A DNA stretch of 64,000 bases. Source: Takakia lepidozioides (Eukaryota > Streptophyta > Takakiopsida > Takakiales > Takakiaceae). The stretch is taken from assembly GCA_030704615.1 (NCBI GenBank), contig CM060733.1, forward strand, positions 71,364,001 through 71,428,000. The letters run 5' to 3'. The notes beneath the pieces were generated by a model. It worked only from the letters and a program-made list of their open reading frames with translations. It had not been told where the DNA came from and ran no database searches. Below are positions 23,366 to 34,298 of this stretch, piece by piece. Position numbers and translations under genes: made by a program. The stretch's first letter is position 1, and each line of letters begins with the position of its first letter.

Positions 23366-24750
23366 ATGCTGACTTGTACATGTGTACTGCAGGATCTGGA
23401 GCTAGAAGAGAACGTTGCAATGCCAAATGTGAACATGTCTGAGGCCGTGCATGCGAGCTGGCAAGCTGGGAGCGGTGTATCGAAGGTCGACCTCTATACA
23501 GCCATCAGGAACGACTTGACAAGGGCAATTATGCAATTGTGTGACTACCACAGTTATCTGAAGGGTGGAGCAAAGGGTTCCGGACCCGACCGGGCACAAC
23601 TGCTAGCCCGTGCTGCATCGCGATTGTCTGATCCAGCTAAAATGGCAGAAGCGATCAGGTCTTTCGTAGATGGCACTGAGCTTCATGGACGAAATCCAGG
23701 GCTCGAAGGTGATCTCATAACTCGCACAACAAAACGGAAGATTGTTCTCGGCAACTTACAGGAAGAGGAACCCGTTCACTCCTGGAGGTCTGATTTAAAC
23801 CTCCGAACGACACCGAGACATCGTGAAGGTGCTGGTGGACCAAAAGTGTCCACATGCACTACTGACATGTCCGTGGAGAATTTGGAGGATGATCTTTCAG
23901 TTCAGAACAAAAAGCCAGTTTTGGAGTCGCTGTGTCCACGGCATGCTGGCACATAGCACGAACTCCTAACACATCACGGGTGAAGTGCTGGGCAGTGCGG
24001 AAAGACATGCAAACATGAAATCATATCACTCCAGAGTTTGGGTGTTCCGGCTCCGAGGTTTGTTGGTCGGCACCACCCTCCTGCCCTGGTGAAGCCGAAG
24101 ATGATGAAGATTTGGCATTGCCCAACAGACATCGTCTACTGTGTCAGTGATGATTCTAGCCAGTATGTGCTGGACAGACCTGATATTCCGAATGTTTGGC
24201 CTGTGATGGTTGGGACGAACCTAAGTCAGGCAGAGGTTGACTCTTTCACAAAAGCAAGCTTTTGACTTGTTCCCCCAGATGACGTGGGTAATTCCCAAGG
24301 TGAATGAGACTATGTTGCGGAAAATATCAATAATCTGGATGCGGACTCGTACGTGACGAAAATGTGGGACAGAGTATACCGGCGGAAGAAACGATCAGCA
24401 ATCGCTCGTAAGAAGATGGAGTTAGCTCAGTCTTTGCAGGCCACGGTGCAATCATTCAAGGATGTTCCATGCCCGAGAATTGGACGTGTGTACACACTAT
24501 GCACACCGGGATCAGCAAAAGCAGGGGAGGTCTACAATGTTTGCATCTCTAAAAGTCCGGAGTGCACATGCCCTGATTTTGATAAAATGAAGAAATCAAA
24601 ATGACCCTACACCCACTGCAAGCACTTATACTATATTATGCTGCGACATTTGAAGATGCGGGAAGACCAGGAGGTCATCAATCACGCAACTCTGACAGTA
24701 TCTGAAGTCAGGGGTATGTTAGTTCGTGATCCCTGTCCTTGGGTCCCATA
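23366..24750 (+). pseudogene. MULE-like transposase pseudogene, C-terminal half with SWIM zinc finger
   Basis: The 196-codon frame at 23366-23956 contains NVNMSEAVHASWQAGSGVSK and LYTAIRNDLTRAIMQL, typical of the region after the catalytic core in Mutator-like or FAR1-like transposases. After broken sequence, 24353-24604 encodes a basic segment and a SWIM finger: CTCPDF at about 24563, then CKH at about 24615-24625. The C-x-C ... C-x-H pattern is complete but interrupted by a TGA at 24602-24604. No DDE core is seen upstream. The MULE assignment is inferred from the SWIM arrangement. Confidence 0.55.
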
Positions 24751-24774
24751 GAGCCGCATTGGATATCCTGCATG

Positions 24775-25075
24775 TTTGGAATCTTTGTAGTCTGTTCCGA
24801 TTACAAAGTGCATGACAACTTGGATTATCTTGTGAACTCCAACTCTTTCCACGGATAAGGTCTTTTTTTAACAGGTTTGGAAACATGGACATGCTTGGAA
24901 TATTCATAGTCTGTGCCGACTACAAAGTGTATGACCATTTGGATGAATTAGTTAACTCCAACTTTTTGTTCAGATAAGCTCATTTTTCAACTACCACTTT
25001 TTTGCAATCAAATATGAGTCCATATCCATCTTCTTTCACTTAATTCTTGTAGTCTGTGCCGACTACAAGACATGG
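24775..25075. repeat. Degenerate tandem repeats carrying TAGTC(G/T)-N4-CGACTA palindromes
   Basis: Two units of about 120 bp share TAGTCTGTKCCGAYTACAAAG, then TTGGAT and AACTCCAACT and TTTTT.AAC. A third palindrome (TAGTCTGTGCCGACTACAAG) lies at about 25050. The palindrome matches those at 31.2-31.7 kb. They flank the CACTA transposase pseudogene and may be its subterminal repeats. Confidence 0.5.
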
Positions 25076-25259
25076 GTGTCCCGGATTTACAATCTTGCCA
25101 ACAACATTTTCTAACACACATATTATTCATAAACCGGAATTTGTTGCTGACATGGCCAAAACAACGTGCACCAAAATAACTGTCATGGTGATCAATATTC
25201 CCATGGGTTCAAATCCTAATAATGAATTCTATTTTAAGACACATTCCTTCAATATGTAT

Positions 25260-27570
25260 TGCTCATTTAACACGCATGCGGCCCTGCTCCTCAAGCTCCT
25301 TTTTAACACCGATAGAATCTCCTTTTGCAGCTACTCCCTTCTTTGTCGGCGTGCCATGAAGAACCCGGAAAATGGACGAACAAACATTCTTCTCAATATA
25401 CATGAGATCTAGAAGATGACGAATCTTCAGGTCCTACATATATCCCCACCTACAAACACTTCCACAAATATTTTGACGTGAAAGTGACAATGTAGTTCAT
25501 ACAAAATGTGCAATATCACATGCATGCATAAGGATATTGATGGTGTTCGTGTGGAATATGTACCGCCCAATATGACAACTTGTAGAAGATTGAAAGTCGC
25601 TTCATGCCGGACATGTCCACTTCACCGACCGTGCCCGCATGGGCCTCCTTCCATCGGTCCTCCCAAAACTGCCCGGATGGTGTCACAGGGAGGGGGACGT
25701 ACTTCCTCTTTGCCATAAAACAAGTGTTTCTCTCTTCTTCTCCATCGATGGCTTATAGGAAGAAACTTGCGGTAGTTGGGATACACCATCTTGTGAAGAT
25801 GGCGGAAGCTATGTGCATCAATATCATTGCCACAATGCAAGCATGCATGGTACCCTTTGGTGCTTAGCCCCGAGCAAACAATTAGTCTTGTACTACACAT
25901 CCCGCCACATTAGCAAAGACAAAAAGTTGTCATGTGCACAGCTCATAATGTCATCTACCCCACTACGGTGCACAAAACTGTCGCCGCTACTTCAATCAAT
26001 CCCAATCATCATCGATATTATCCGGCATTGACAAGTGAATGTATGCGGGTTGTTTATGGGGAACATAATATACCTGGATAATCATGCATTGTCCAAAGCA
26101 AGATGCCTATCATCTGAAAAGATTGTCCGGCCATAGGGTCAAGTGAAGCATCCAATGTCAGGACCCCCCTCCATAGCTTCTTAAGTTCATCAACAAGAGG
26201 TCGCAAGTACGTGTCCATGTTTGCCACTTATTTTTTCCTTATGAGACATTCACATCATTGTTTCAATGCTCCACCAATATGCAAATTATACTACAAAATG
26301 AATTACACGTCTTACTCTATGATTATGTCACTCATCAATCTTGCATCCGAATTGCGCCAGAGATCAGAAGTTTAATGTAAAGTCCAAGGAAATAATAAAC
26401 ATGAAATGAGAACACTCACCTGGCACAATGGTAGCCAACATGATATGATCTTTTTTTTATTGAAAGATACGGAGGGATGTTGTAATTCACCATGGTCACC
26501 GGCCAAGTGGAATGACTACATGACTGGAGAGAATGGGTTGACCCCATCCGAGGAGAAGCCGAGGTGGACATGTCGTGGGTCCTCCAAGAGAAAATGCCAC
26601 ATCTCTTCAGTATGCCTCCATGCTTGTGAATCTTGTGGCCCACACACCTTTCCCGGGGGGCTCCGATGCGAGGCATGTCATCTCATCAGTCTGGCCAATT
26701 CGGGGCTTCGGTATTGTGCCCTCAATCGCGGGATGATCGGAAAGTAATGCATTTTCTAGGATGAAATACCTCACGTCCCCCACATGTAATCATCCCATTA
26801 GCACATATAATACAACACCCTTATGTCTTTCCCTTTATGCAGCCTCTCCCTCATTTGGGCGTGAATGGTCAAAATGACAAAATCGAACGTCGCTCCTTCC
26901 ACTCCTCACTCACTCCTTCCAAAACCACAATCAGATCTTGCATGAGTACTACTCTCTAAACCCTAAACTTTGTGGAATACACTTTACATGCATTGAGAAG
27001 ATTAAATAAAGTAATTTTCATGCGAGGGGGAATGACGCTTATACCTTGTTTGGTATTTTTTTCCCTTGGACATCATCCCGATATCGGTCTTTCTTGCACT
27101 TTGGCCACTTGGTGAGACGCGAATTCTCTCCGTAGTATAGGGTTTTATCACATGGACATGCATGAAAAATCTTATAGCCCATCCCCACAGAGTCCAAGAC
27201 TTCGCGCGCCTCTTTCCGCGAACGTGGCATTTTGGGTTTCAAGTGTGGAGAAGGATAAAGTTTGCATTATGGCAAACATCCCAACATTACTTATGCCAAA
27301 TCGAATTTGAAGATTGAGCAAAAGTAAGATTGTTGAAAATCGACTCACTTTTGCCCATTCGTACAAGGGAGTTCTCGTCTCCCTCTCCATGTCATTTGAG
27401 GGCATTTCAGGATCATCGATTGGTCGGGTTCCCTCTCCATGGGATGCATCAGCGCCCACATGATGCATTAAGAGATCCTCCATGGCTTGCACATCCTCCT
27501 GATTAATTCCATGCCCATTGTCATTGTCACTGTCACTGTCATCGTCATCGTCATCATCATTTGGTACCAT
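25260..27570 (-). pseudogene. CACTA (En/Spm) transposase TNPD pseudogene
   Basis: TNPD is the DNA-cutting transposase of plant CACTA elements. Pieces appear in the family order on the minus strand: an acidic start (27570) followed by RTPLYEWAKVSRFSTILLLL; SRKEAREVLDSVGMGYKIFH with ACPCDKTLYY (27242-27039, normally ACPNDC.LY); a segment near 26500-26680 with HLGFSSDGVNPFS and WPVTMVNYNIPPYL in different frames; LSTKGYHACLHCGNDIDAHS (25850-25790) with KFLPISHRWRR and RPPP; and near 25300-25400 a piece like the family's conserved RKELEEQ region. Frames change several times and gaps of hundreds of bases may be introns or deletions. Clearly degenerate. Confidence 0.75.
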
Positions 27571-27574
27571 GGGG

Positions 27575-28012
27575 GCGGCGTCTCACCCACGCCTCCTACC
27601 TAATGTACTTGGGTTGTTTTCGGATGGGGTGCCAAAAGAAATGACCAGGAAATGAGGGAAAAAGTCCTAATACGAACAAATGAACATATGTGCATATATT
27701 ATAATGTGTCATTGCAACCATACAACTTATTATAAGCGAAATGCAAACAACAACCTTCAATGTGTGCATGCATCAAATATGTCATTCAATAATTACATGT
27801 ATGTGCGCAATGTCACGCATGCAAAGTTTCAAACCCAAACAAAATCTTTTGCCCCCCCAAGGACGCGTTCACCCTATCAACCAATTTTTGTTTATTAATA
27901 CGAAAGAAAATCCTCTCATGCCATTGCACCCATCAAACGGATGTGGCTCGAGCTTCATTTTTTCCCACATGTGCTTAAATATGTGTGCAACACCTGTGCA
28001 AAGATCCAGCAG

Positions 28013-28052
<40 letters not shown>

Positions 28053-28670
28053 ACATTTGCCTCCCCCAATGACGCACTCACCCTTGAACCAATTTTGAAT
28101 TAAATCGAATTTAAATGAATTTAAAATAAATATTTACATTTAAAAAATATATGATTGCGGTTTTGAGGGGCGTAATGATTTTATTTTTTGCTCTATTTTG
28201 TTCTATGACATTGAGATTTTCACCACTACATCCATGCAAAACATTGGACCAAAAAAAAAATGGAACAAAAAAAATGTGCTTCTAGGGTCACTTTTGTAGA
28301 ACTATCTATGAAGAGTGCATGAAGTTGAAGATAACTCAACTTTGGAGTGCAAATGAGAGAATAAAATATGGTTCTGGGTCCAAATGACTTTTGTTTACTC
28401 CCAAATTATGTTGTCATTAAGCATATGGCTTGAAAATGGAATTAAAAAAAATTCATGTGTAGGCGAAACGCAATTTTCCGTCTCTACGACACGTAGCTGC
28501 GTTCAACACTAGAATGACCCATTGAATGAACTTGGTTCAAGCTCATATTTGGTCCACATGTGATAACTATGTTTAGATCACATATGCACAGTTGCAACCC
28601 ACACGAGCAACAAGAAAAATATTTACATCAATCGATTAATCGGATATATACAAAGTACATCATGATAATA
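27575..28670. other. A/T-rich non-coding interval
   Basis: Contains a run of about 39 A residues (28013-28051) and shorter A runs near 28250-28275. No gene supported. The poly-A could be the end of a retroposed sequence, but no source is identified. Confidence 0.4.
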
Positions 28671-28830
28671 CACTATAAGAAAAGTTGGCTTTTACGACTC
28701 TGTCTTATGACTGCAAATGCAGTTATGAAAGCCATTTACGACTTCCTAACTCTGAAGAAGTAGAAGTCGAGTTAGTTGTGACATGGTAGTCGTGGCTGCC
28801 ATGGAGTCGTAAGTGACAGTCGTCAGACTT
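28671..28830 (+). mobile_element. CACTA transposon terminus with subterminal ACGACT/AGTCGT repeats
   Basis: CACTATAAGAAAAG at 28671 is close to the consensus 5' end of plant CACTA elements. Within 150 bp the short motif ACGACT or its complement AGTCGT/AGTCGA occurs about six times (near 28699, 28740, 28768, 28788, 28805, 28819), as expected of transposase-binding subterminal repeats. The facing end (TTCTTATAGTG) was not found in the window. Confidence 0.6.
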
Positions 28831-29497
28831 TTCCGAGCAGCACGCTGACGATGCAAGCTAGCACTATCGTGTGAACGCCAAAATATTGGATGTGAGGAGT
28901 TCTGATCTCGGCCTCATACGACGTGCAATGAACAAAATGAATGTGTAAGTATTTATGTGCAATTGTGCTTACATCCACACCCTCCACACCGGTGTTACCT
29001 CCACCCCTTCTGCCTGGGGAGGTTTCTTCTACTGTGACGGCATTTTTCTTAGGTTTCTGTTCTTTTTCTGCTGTTTTTTCGTTGCCACTGCAGCCCATAG
29101 AGCAGTGTTGGGCCTTGGCTTGTTCAATTTGGGCTGCAGCTACTTCGGCGGCCTCCTCGGCACCTTCTTCCGTCAAGGGCTCCATGTTTGTTGGTGCCTC
29201 TAGTTCGTGATTTGTGTACTTCGTGTACACTTCAGCCTCCTCATCAGGAATAAGATTCGGTGGCAAGTCAAGCCACCAAAAGCACGACGGATGTGAGGCT
29301 TTCACGTATAGGCCCAACTGCCTTCCATTGTACATTGTGCAGTCACCCCGCTGACTAGCCCATTGTATGACCATGGCCGACATACACTTTATGTGCTTGT
29401 TGGCGAGCAAGTAGAAGTTGAGGTACCTACAAAATTGTACGAGACACGTGTTAATGTAGCAAACATAAGCACTCCACCATGACCTCAATTTTTGCAA
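28823..29497 (-). CDS. Hypothetical protein within a DNA-transposon region
   Basis: The 224-codon frame has a Trp/Cys-rich start (LRSWWSAYVCYINTCLVQF), an acidic Glu/Ala-rich middle (EEGAEEAAEVAAAQIEQAKA), and a Lys-rich stretch. No family is recognised. Its place just inside a CACTA-like end suggests a TNPA-like accessory protein, but this is inference. The upstream frame (29520-29760) continues with stops. Confidence 0.3.
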   Translation of the reverse strand: MQKLRSWWSAYVCYINTCLVQFCRYLNFYLLANKHIKCMSAMVIQWASQRGDCTMYNGRQLGLYVKASHPSCFWWLDLPPNLIPDEEAEVYTKYTNHELEAPTNMEPLTEEGAEEAAEVAAAQIEQAKAQHCSMGCSGNEKTAEKEQKPKKNAVTVEETSPGRRGGGNTGVEGVDVSTIAHKYLHIHFVHCTSYEAEIRTPHIQYFGVHTIVLACIVSVLLGKV

Positions 29498-29519
29498 AAA
29501 TCTATTTTGATGGAACTGT

Positions 29520-30470
29520 CATGAATCTTCTAACCTGTCTATAATTCGACGGGCCGGTAAAGTCCCCCCTGGTTGCTCGGTAATCTGCTAGCTACGACCA
29601 GGCCCATCCTTCATCTGGCTTCAGAATAATTCCCTCCAATACTTTATCCGGAACTCGTCCACCCACTCTGACAGAGACGTCCGTGGGGATGGTGCCTCCT
29701 CCCGGGTTGGTAGCTGCAAGAACCTCTTTTAAATGAGCCACTCCAACTGTCCCTCAGCTTCCTCCTTTTGCTGCAACCCGAGCCACAAAATAAGAATGAA
29801 CAATGTCATATACCAAAAGTACTTTAAGTAATTAACGGTGTTTACCTGGAACCACCCTTGGGGGGGGTCACTCACCGTATTTTCAAAACCACGTGAGAAC
29901 AAATATAGGATGTGATTTATTTTTTTGAGGTAAATTTTAGAAAAGTTTTACTTAGAAAATACGGTAGGGCAATATCCTTTCACCCAGTTTTTTTAAAAGA
30001 AGGGTCACCAAAAATCTAGTGTTTTACTTAAAAAGTTAATGTAATAAAGGGTTTTATCTACAGTATAATGTATCTATCCTCGTGAAGTTTCTCATATTTC
30101 ATCCAGCTCTAATCTGTCAGGATGAAATCAGGTAGAGGTCACCTGAAGTTCAAATATGATTCTAGTGATACACAGTAGATTGATGTTGATACCATAATCT
30201 CAACAGTGACTATGACATTTGAACCATCTCAAAACTTGTACTCTTTAGATCCAAGTGATATTGCGGCTTTCAATGAGTTCGTGGCTAATGAAAATTAACC
30301 TTTTTCTTGGGTTCGGCATTTGACTTATGTTATATGAAATGTACTTGTTTGTGTACAAGCTTTGAAATTTTGCAATTATTTAAAAGGACAATTTAAAATA
30401 GGGTCTAATTAATTGTTGCAAAAGAAAATTATAAAAAAATAGGGTGTTAGAAAACAAAGGGGTTTACAAT
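29520..30470. other. A/T-rich interval without a supported gene
   Basis: Degenerate coding-like sequence on the minus strand up to about 29780, then A/T-rich DNA with G or C runs (GGGGGGG near 29862). Nothing further recognised. Confidence 0.3.
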
Positions 30471-30475
30471 ATTAC

Positions 30476-31170
30476 CTAAAGATAGGGTGGAAAAAAATGC
30501 CAAATTTTAAAAATATAGCCTAGTATAAATATACCTTTGTACGCACGTGATATGTGAAAAATACATATAGTGACCCCCCCGTGGAACCACCATGTCATCT
30601 TGTCCAACCACAAGCCGAACATCACATCTGTTGGAGCCTTGGGAAATTTAACATCTTTCCTAGTCCCAAGGTCGGAATTCCAAATCTTCAACCACACCAC
30701 CTTCTCCGCAGCTGTAACCTCACTCGTTGCCAACATCTGCAACTTCTCTAATGTCATTTCAGGCTTCTGGTTGACAGCCAATTTCTTATAGTGCGTGGTT
30801 ATCTCCAGCAAAAACTCAACACCCAAATCTGGGTCACAGATAGACGAGTATTTGGCTATTTTTGTGTACCACTTCGTCTTGTGCACTTGAAAATCATCGC
30901 AATGGCCTCCCTAATGAGTTCAGTGTTTTCGGTCGTGGCCTGGGCAAGTGCGCATGGGCTTCCAAGCACGCATTTCTGATTCTGCGGAATCCCTCTTGAC
31001 CCATGTACTCTATGAGAGCATCTCACGATATCATCATCCAGTTCCCATCCCGCTTGTTCAAGCACTTCTCATAAACGTCTGGTGGAAGTGCTATTTCGTA
31101 CTGCTCAACTGGTGTGGTTGCGCATTTTTGGAAGTAGAACAGCTTGTGAGGAAGTTCTGATGACACGTTT
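30476..31170 (-). pseudogene. Unrecognised degenerate transposon ORF
   Basis: On the minus strand, 31170-30900 reads IALPPDVYEKCLNKRDGNWM then a stop and further open pieces. A 136-codon frame (30476-30886) continues with a charged, helical composition (LVNQKPEM-like segment, EKLQMLATSEVTAAEKVVW). Frames shift at least twice. It may be part of the same DNA transposon as the frame at 28.8-29.5 kb. No domain assigned. Confidence 0.35.
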
Positions 31171-31210
31171 CCACGATCTGTTACGCTGCACAACGCACAC
31201 CAAAACGCTA

Positions 31211-31672
31211 CTTAGTCGGCAACGACTCTGACAGGAAAACACCTAATTGTAGATAGTCGGCTCCCACCATAACCGTGCATCCCAACAGAAAATTTGCTAT
31301 AGCACCTACACCCCTCCAAAGTGGTATAGTCGGGAACGACTATACCACTTGAAATGAACATGGCATTCAAAAGTTGAACAAAATAGTTTCGGCGAGTCAA
31401 ATTGCAATAGAAGGACCTCCAAGTCCTTTGCAATGAGTCATAGTCGGTCCCGACTATACAGGATCCTCGATCATGGGCAATGTGTTGTGCTGAAAATGAC
31501 AAACCTGTAGGTGAGGAAGGGGGTCTGGCAATGAGACATGACGAAGAAAACACTAACGTATGCGAGGCCCCGAAATTGCATTACTGCAGAAATATTCAAT
31601 TTCTCACTCATGCGATGCAGAAGTTCCCTCCCGTTGGCAGGGAAGCTGTTATAGTCGTTCCCGACTATAATG
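31211..31672. repeat. Cluster of TAGTCG-N4-CGACTA hairpin palindromes
   Basis: Complete palindromes lie at 31319-31350 (14-base arms AAGTGGTATAGTCG around GGAA), about 31439-31458 (loop GTCC) and about 31649-31670 (9-base arms around TTCC). Weaker copies are at about 31213 and 31254. Arms are the same with different loops. Similar palindromes occur at 24.78-25.07 kb, on the other side of the CACTA transposase remains. Confidence 0.65.
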
Positions 31673-31989
31673 GTTGAAGCATAGGTATGCAGATCTAACA
31701 TACACGGTCACCCATGCTCACTAGGAAAAGAGACAGATGGTGCAAACAGGCCTACGGAGATATTACCCAAGCCTTGCATAATTTTCAGGTGGAGCAGAAG
31801 AACAGGTCTGCTCGGACCTTGACATTCGGGGCAGGAGGCAATGAGGGCAGGATGTTGTAGCTTGCATCTGTGCTGCTGTACGAAGCGATAGCTTTGCGAG
31901 AGGGGTTGCAAAGACAGAGGTAACATGCCTCAAGTGCGATTGGTTCCAATTTGTCATCCGTAGGTTGGCCACAAAAGGCTCGTCCAGCA

Positions 31990-33012
31990 GGTGACCCAAA
32001 ATTTGGATGAACATGTCCGTGATGAAACTCATTCTCCACGCGACGGATGGATTTCGGCGCCGAAATTTGGATGAATATGTCTGTCATGGAACTCTGATTG
32101 AAGGCACCGGATGAATTTCGGCGCCGAAATTCGAATGAACACGTGCGTGATGAAACTCATTCTCTAGGCGACGGATGAATTTCTGCACCGAAATCGGCAT
32201 GAACATATCCGTGATGCAACTCTTTGGCGAGGCGACAGATGAATTTCTGCACTGAAATCGGCATGAACATGTCCGTGATGCAACTCTTTGGCGAGGTGTC
32301 GGATGAATTTCGGCACCGTAATTCACCAGAGCATGTCCGTGACGAGACACATTTTGAAGGCGATGGATGAATTTCGGCGCCGAAATACGAATGAACGTCT
32401 ACGGAACGGAACACGGTTTCGTGCATACAGATGAATTTTTTGGCGCCGAAATAGGGATGAACGTACTCATTCATGAAGGAAAAAACATGACAATGGATGC
32501 ATATCCTCGCGGAAATGGAGAATCAGTGCCCCTTAACCCCTGCAAGTGGCCAAATGTTCGTTATCCATAGCACGCAATCTATTTTTTCTAAAGTTAGGGG
32601 AACATTAATTGCATTTAGAGGCGTTTTTAGGATGCGAAACTGTCAGAATCCCTGAAGCGGCACTTCTCGTACTGCACGTTGCACCACATAAACTCTTACT
32701 TTGATTAATTTCGGCGCCGTAATGGGCATAATCGTCCGGACATGGCTCAGTGAACTGACATGTGCAGAAACCATAAGGGATAATGTTGCCGCAGGTGCAT
32801 TGCATGGTGCGGATGGACTGTGGGCAGTGGATGTATTTCGGCGCCGAAATATGGTTTTTGTTAATGAATTTTGGCGCCGAATTCGGATGAAATGTCCCCA
32901 AATACATGACTCTGCCCTGTTTGTGGATGAATTTCAGGATCGAAATCCAACTGAGCAGTCTGCTCATGACGGATGACTCGCGGGCGTGCGATGAATTTCA
33001 GTGCCGAAATTC
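31990..33012. repeat. 64-bp-phased array of the palindrome ATTTCGGCGCCGAAAT
   Basis: Palindrome positions: 32051, 32115, 32179, 32243, 32307 and 32371 are exactly 64 bp apart, and 32437 is 2 bp late. A second group lies at 32708, 32835, 32868, 32931 and 32995. The 32051 and 32115 copies and those at 32371 and 32835 are intact or nearly so; others have one to three changes, mostly symmetrical in effect. The 48-bp spacers share GATGAAC.TGTCCGTGATG and GGCGACGGATGA but are more diverged than the palindromes. Confidence 0.8.
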
Positions 33013-33159
33013 AAATTTATGGGGATGAAAACCGCACACATGACGGTTGCATGTCAATGGGCTCTTGGGTCCGGTGGCGGATGGAAATTGTCGTGCGCAT
33101 ACATATCGCTACACAACTACATCGTTGTCCAAAACCACACAACATATGTGCACACCAAA

Positions 33160-33623
33160 CACTAGTCTATCACTAGTCCACCACTAGTGCACCACTAGGC
33201 TGCCACTAGACAACCACTAGTCCAACCACTAGGCTGCCACTAGCCACCACTAGTGCAGCCACTAGTCCAACCACTAGGCTGCCACCAGCCACCACTAGTG
33301 CAGCCACTAGTCCACCACTAGGCTGCCACTAGCCCCCACTAGTGCAGCCACTAGTCCATCACAATCGCCCCCTTAGCTGGGTCTTAGGTCCCTCTAAGTC
33401 CAGGTAGCCATAAGATGTGATAGTGGCCATAGCCTCACTAAGTCCTCCACCACTGTCCCTATTACACTCAAACTCGATAGATCAAGAGGCCGGGTACAAG
33501 AGTTGCCCCATCGTTAGTCGCCGTCTTGCAACCTGTGAACTTGAGCCTGAGATCTCGGGTATTGACTCCTATGAGTTTGGCCTCTCATGTCTTGTTGGCT
33601 GCCACTAGTCATATCCACTGCCA
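33160..33623 (-). repeat. 3' end of Ty3/gypsy copy 1: polypurine tract and truncated LTR with CCACTAG minisatellite
   Basis: On the minus strand, AAGGGGGCGAT precedes TGTGATGGAC at 33363. This is a plausible polypurine tract followed by an LTR start (TG). The LTR-side sequence is a minisatellite of CCACTAG(T/G) blocks (33160-33363). The same arrangement recurs at 44720-45116 next to copy 2. Left of 33160 nothing matches the corresponding part of 42.7-44.7 kb, so the LTR seems truncated here. Confidence 0.5.
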
Positions 33624-33953
33624 CTATCCCAAGCAGTGTGGACATAACCAATCTCCATCAGGAACCCTCTCAAGAGGTGGTGTCAAGCATCCCATATGCC
33701 AACCTCTTGAGCATCGATCACACACCAGCATAGTGGCGGCACCACGAGCATGCCCACATAGCATGCAGCGCAATCCTGTAAGTACCACTGCAAGGTTGGA
33801 ATCTATCTTCTCATCCACATTTGGAAGGTGACATGGCGCACAATTGCGCACATGGTCCTTCCATACCATGCCATCTCGACCCTCCAGAATCAACACTCCT
33901 GAAGGCAACACCTCCCTGACCCTTAGAATCACACGTCCTGCTGTGACATCCAA
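33624..33953 (-). CDS. Ty3/gypsy copy 1: integrase C-terminal domain plus PHD finger
   Basis: Residues 1-45 (VTAGRVILRVREV, DGMVWKDHVRNCAPCH) form the end of the integrase SH3-like DNA-binding domain. Residues 63-107 form a complete PHD finger: CMLC, then CDRC, WHMGC and WLCPHC, that is C4-H-C3 spacing with the conserved Trp. PHD fingers read the histone H3 tail. Many plant Ty3/gypsy integrases carry a chromodomain at this position, so a PHD finger is unusual. The frame ends with a stop directly after the finger, and the same finger is kept in copy 2, so it is the true C-terminus of the polyprotein and not a chance join. Confidence 0.8.
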   Translation of the reverse strand: MDVTAGRVILRVREVLPSGVLILEGRDGMVWKDHVRNCAPCHLPNVDEKIDSNLAVVLTGLRCMLCGHARGAATMLVCDRCSRGWHMGCLTPPLERVPDGDWLCPHCLG

Positions 33954-34298
33954 GGTCGTAGGCGCTATCTGCTACAGATACACATAGTCCCTAGGGTGGA
34001 AACGCCAAACACCTGGCCGATATCCCCCTCCACGTACACTGGCATACCTCAATGTGTCTCGGTGTTGGGCAATAGCAAGATTCTCAAAAGCCATAGGCAT
34101 GACTCTATTGAACAACTATGCCCGCTGGGCACATGCTTGTGTCCACACATCCGGATCATCAAGGTTGAGGACTACTGCAGCCTCCCTGTGAATAGATGCA
34201 GGCAAATCCGACTCTCGGTCAAAGAGAAGAAAATATGGTGAGAAGGAGGCAAGTGAGGCTTGCTTGCTAAACCTGTAGCCCATGGCTAACCAAGGTAC

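Noticed and set aside
28013-28051. Poly-A tail marking a processed pseudogene
   Set aside because: No coding sequence or target-site duplication could be linked to it.
31990-33012. CRISPR array
   Set aside because: Spacing is regular, but the spacers are related to each other, the repeat is a short full palindrome, and the DNA is clearly from a plant nucleus.
31190-33160. Full 3' LTR of Ty3/gypsy copy 1
   Set aside because: By position it should resemble 42.7-44.7 kb, but beyond the CCACTAG array I see no similarity.
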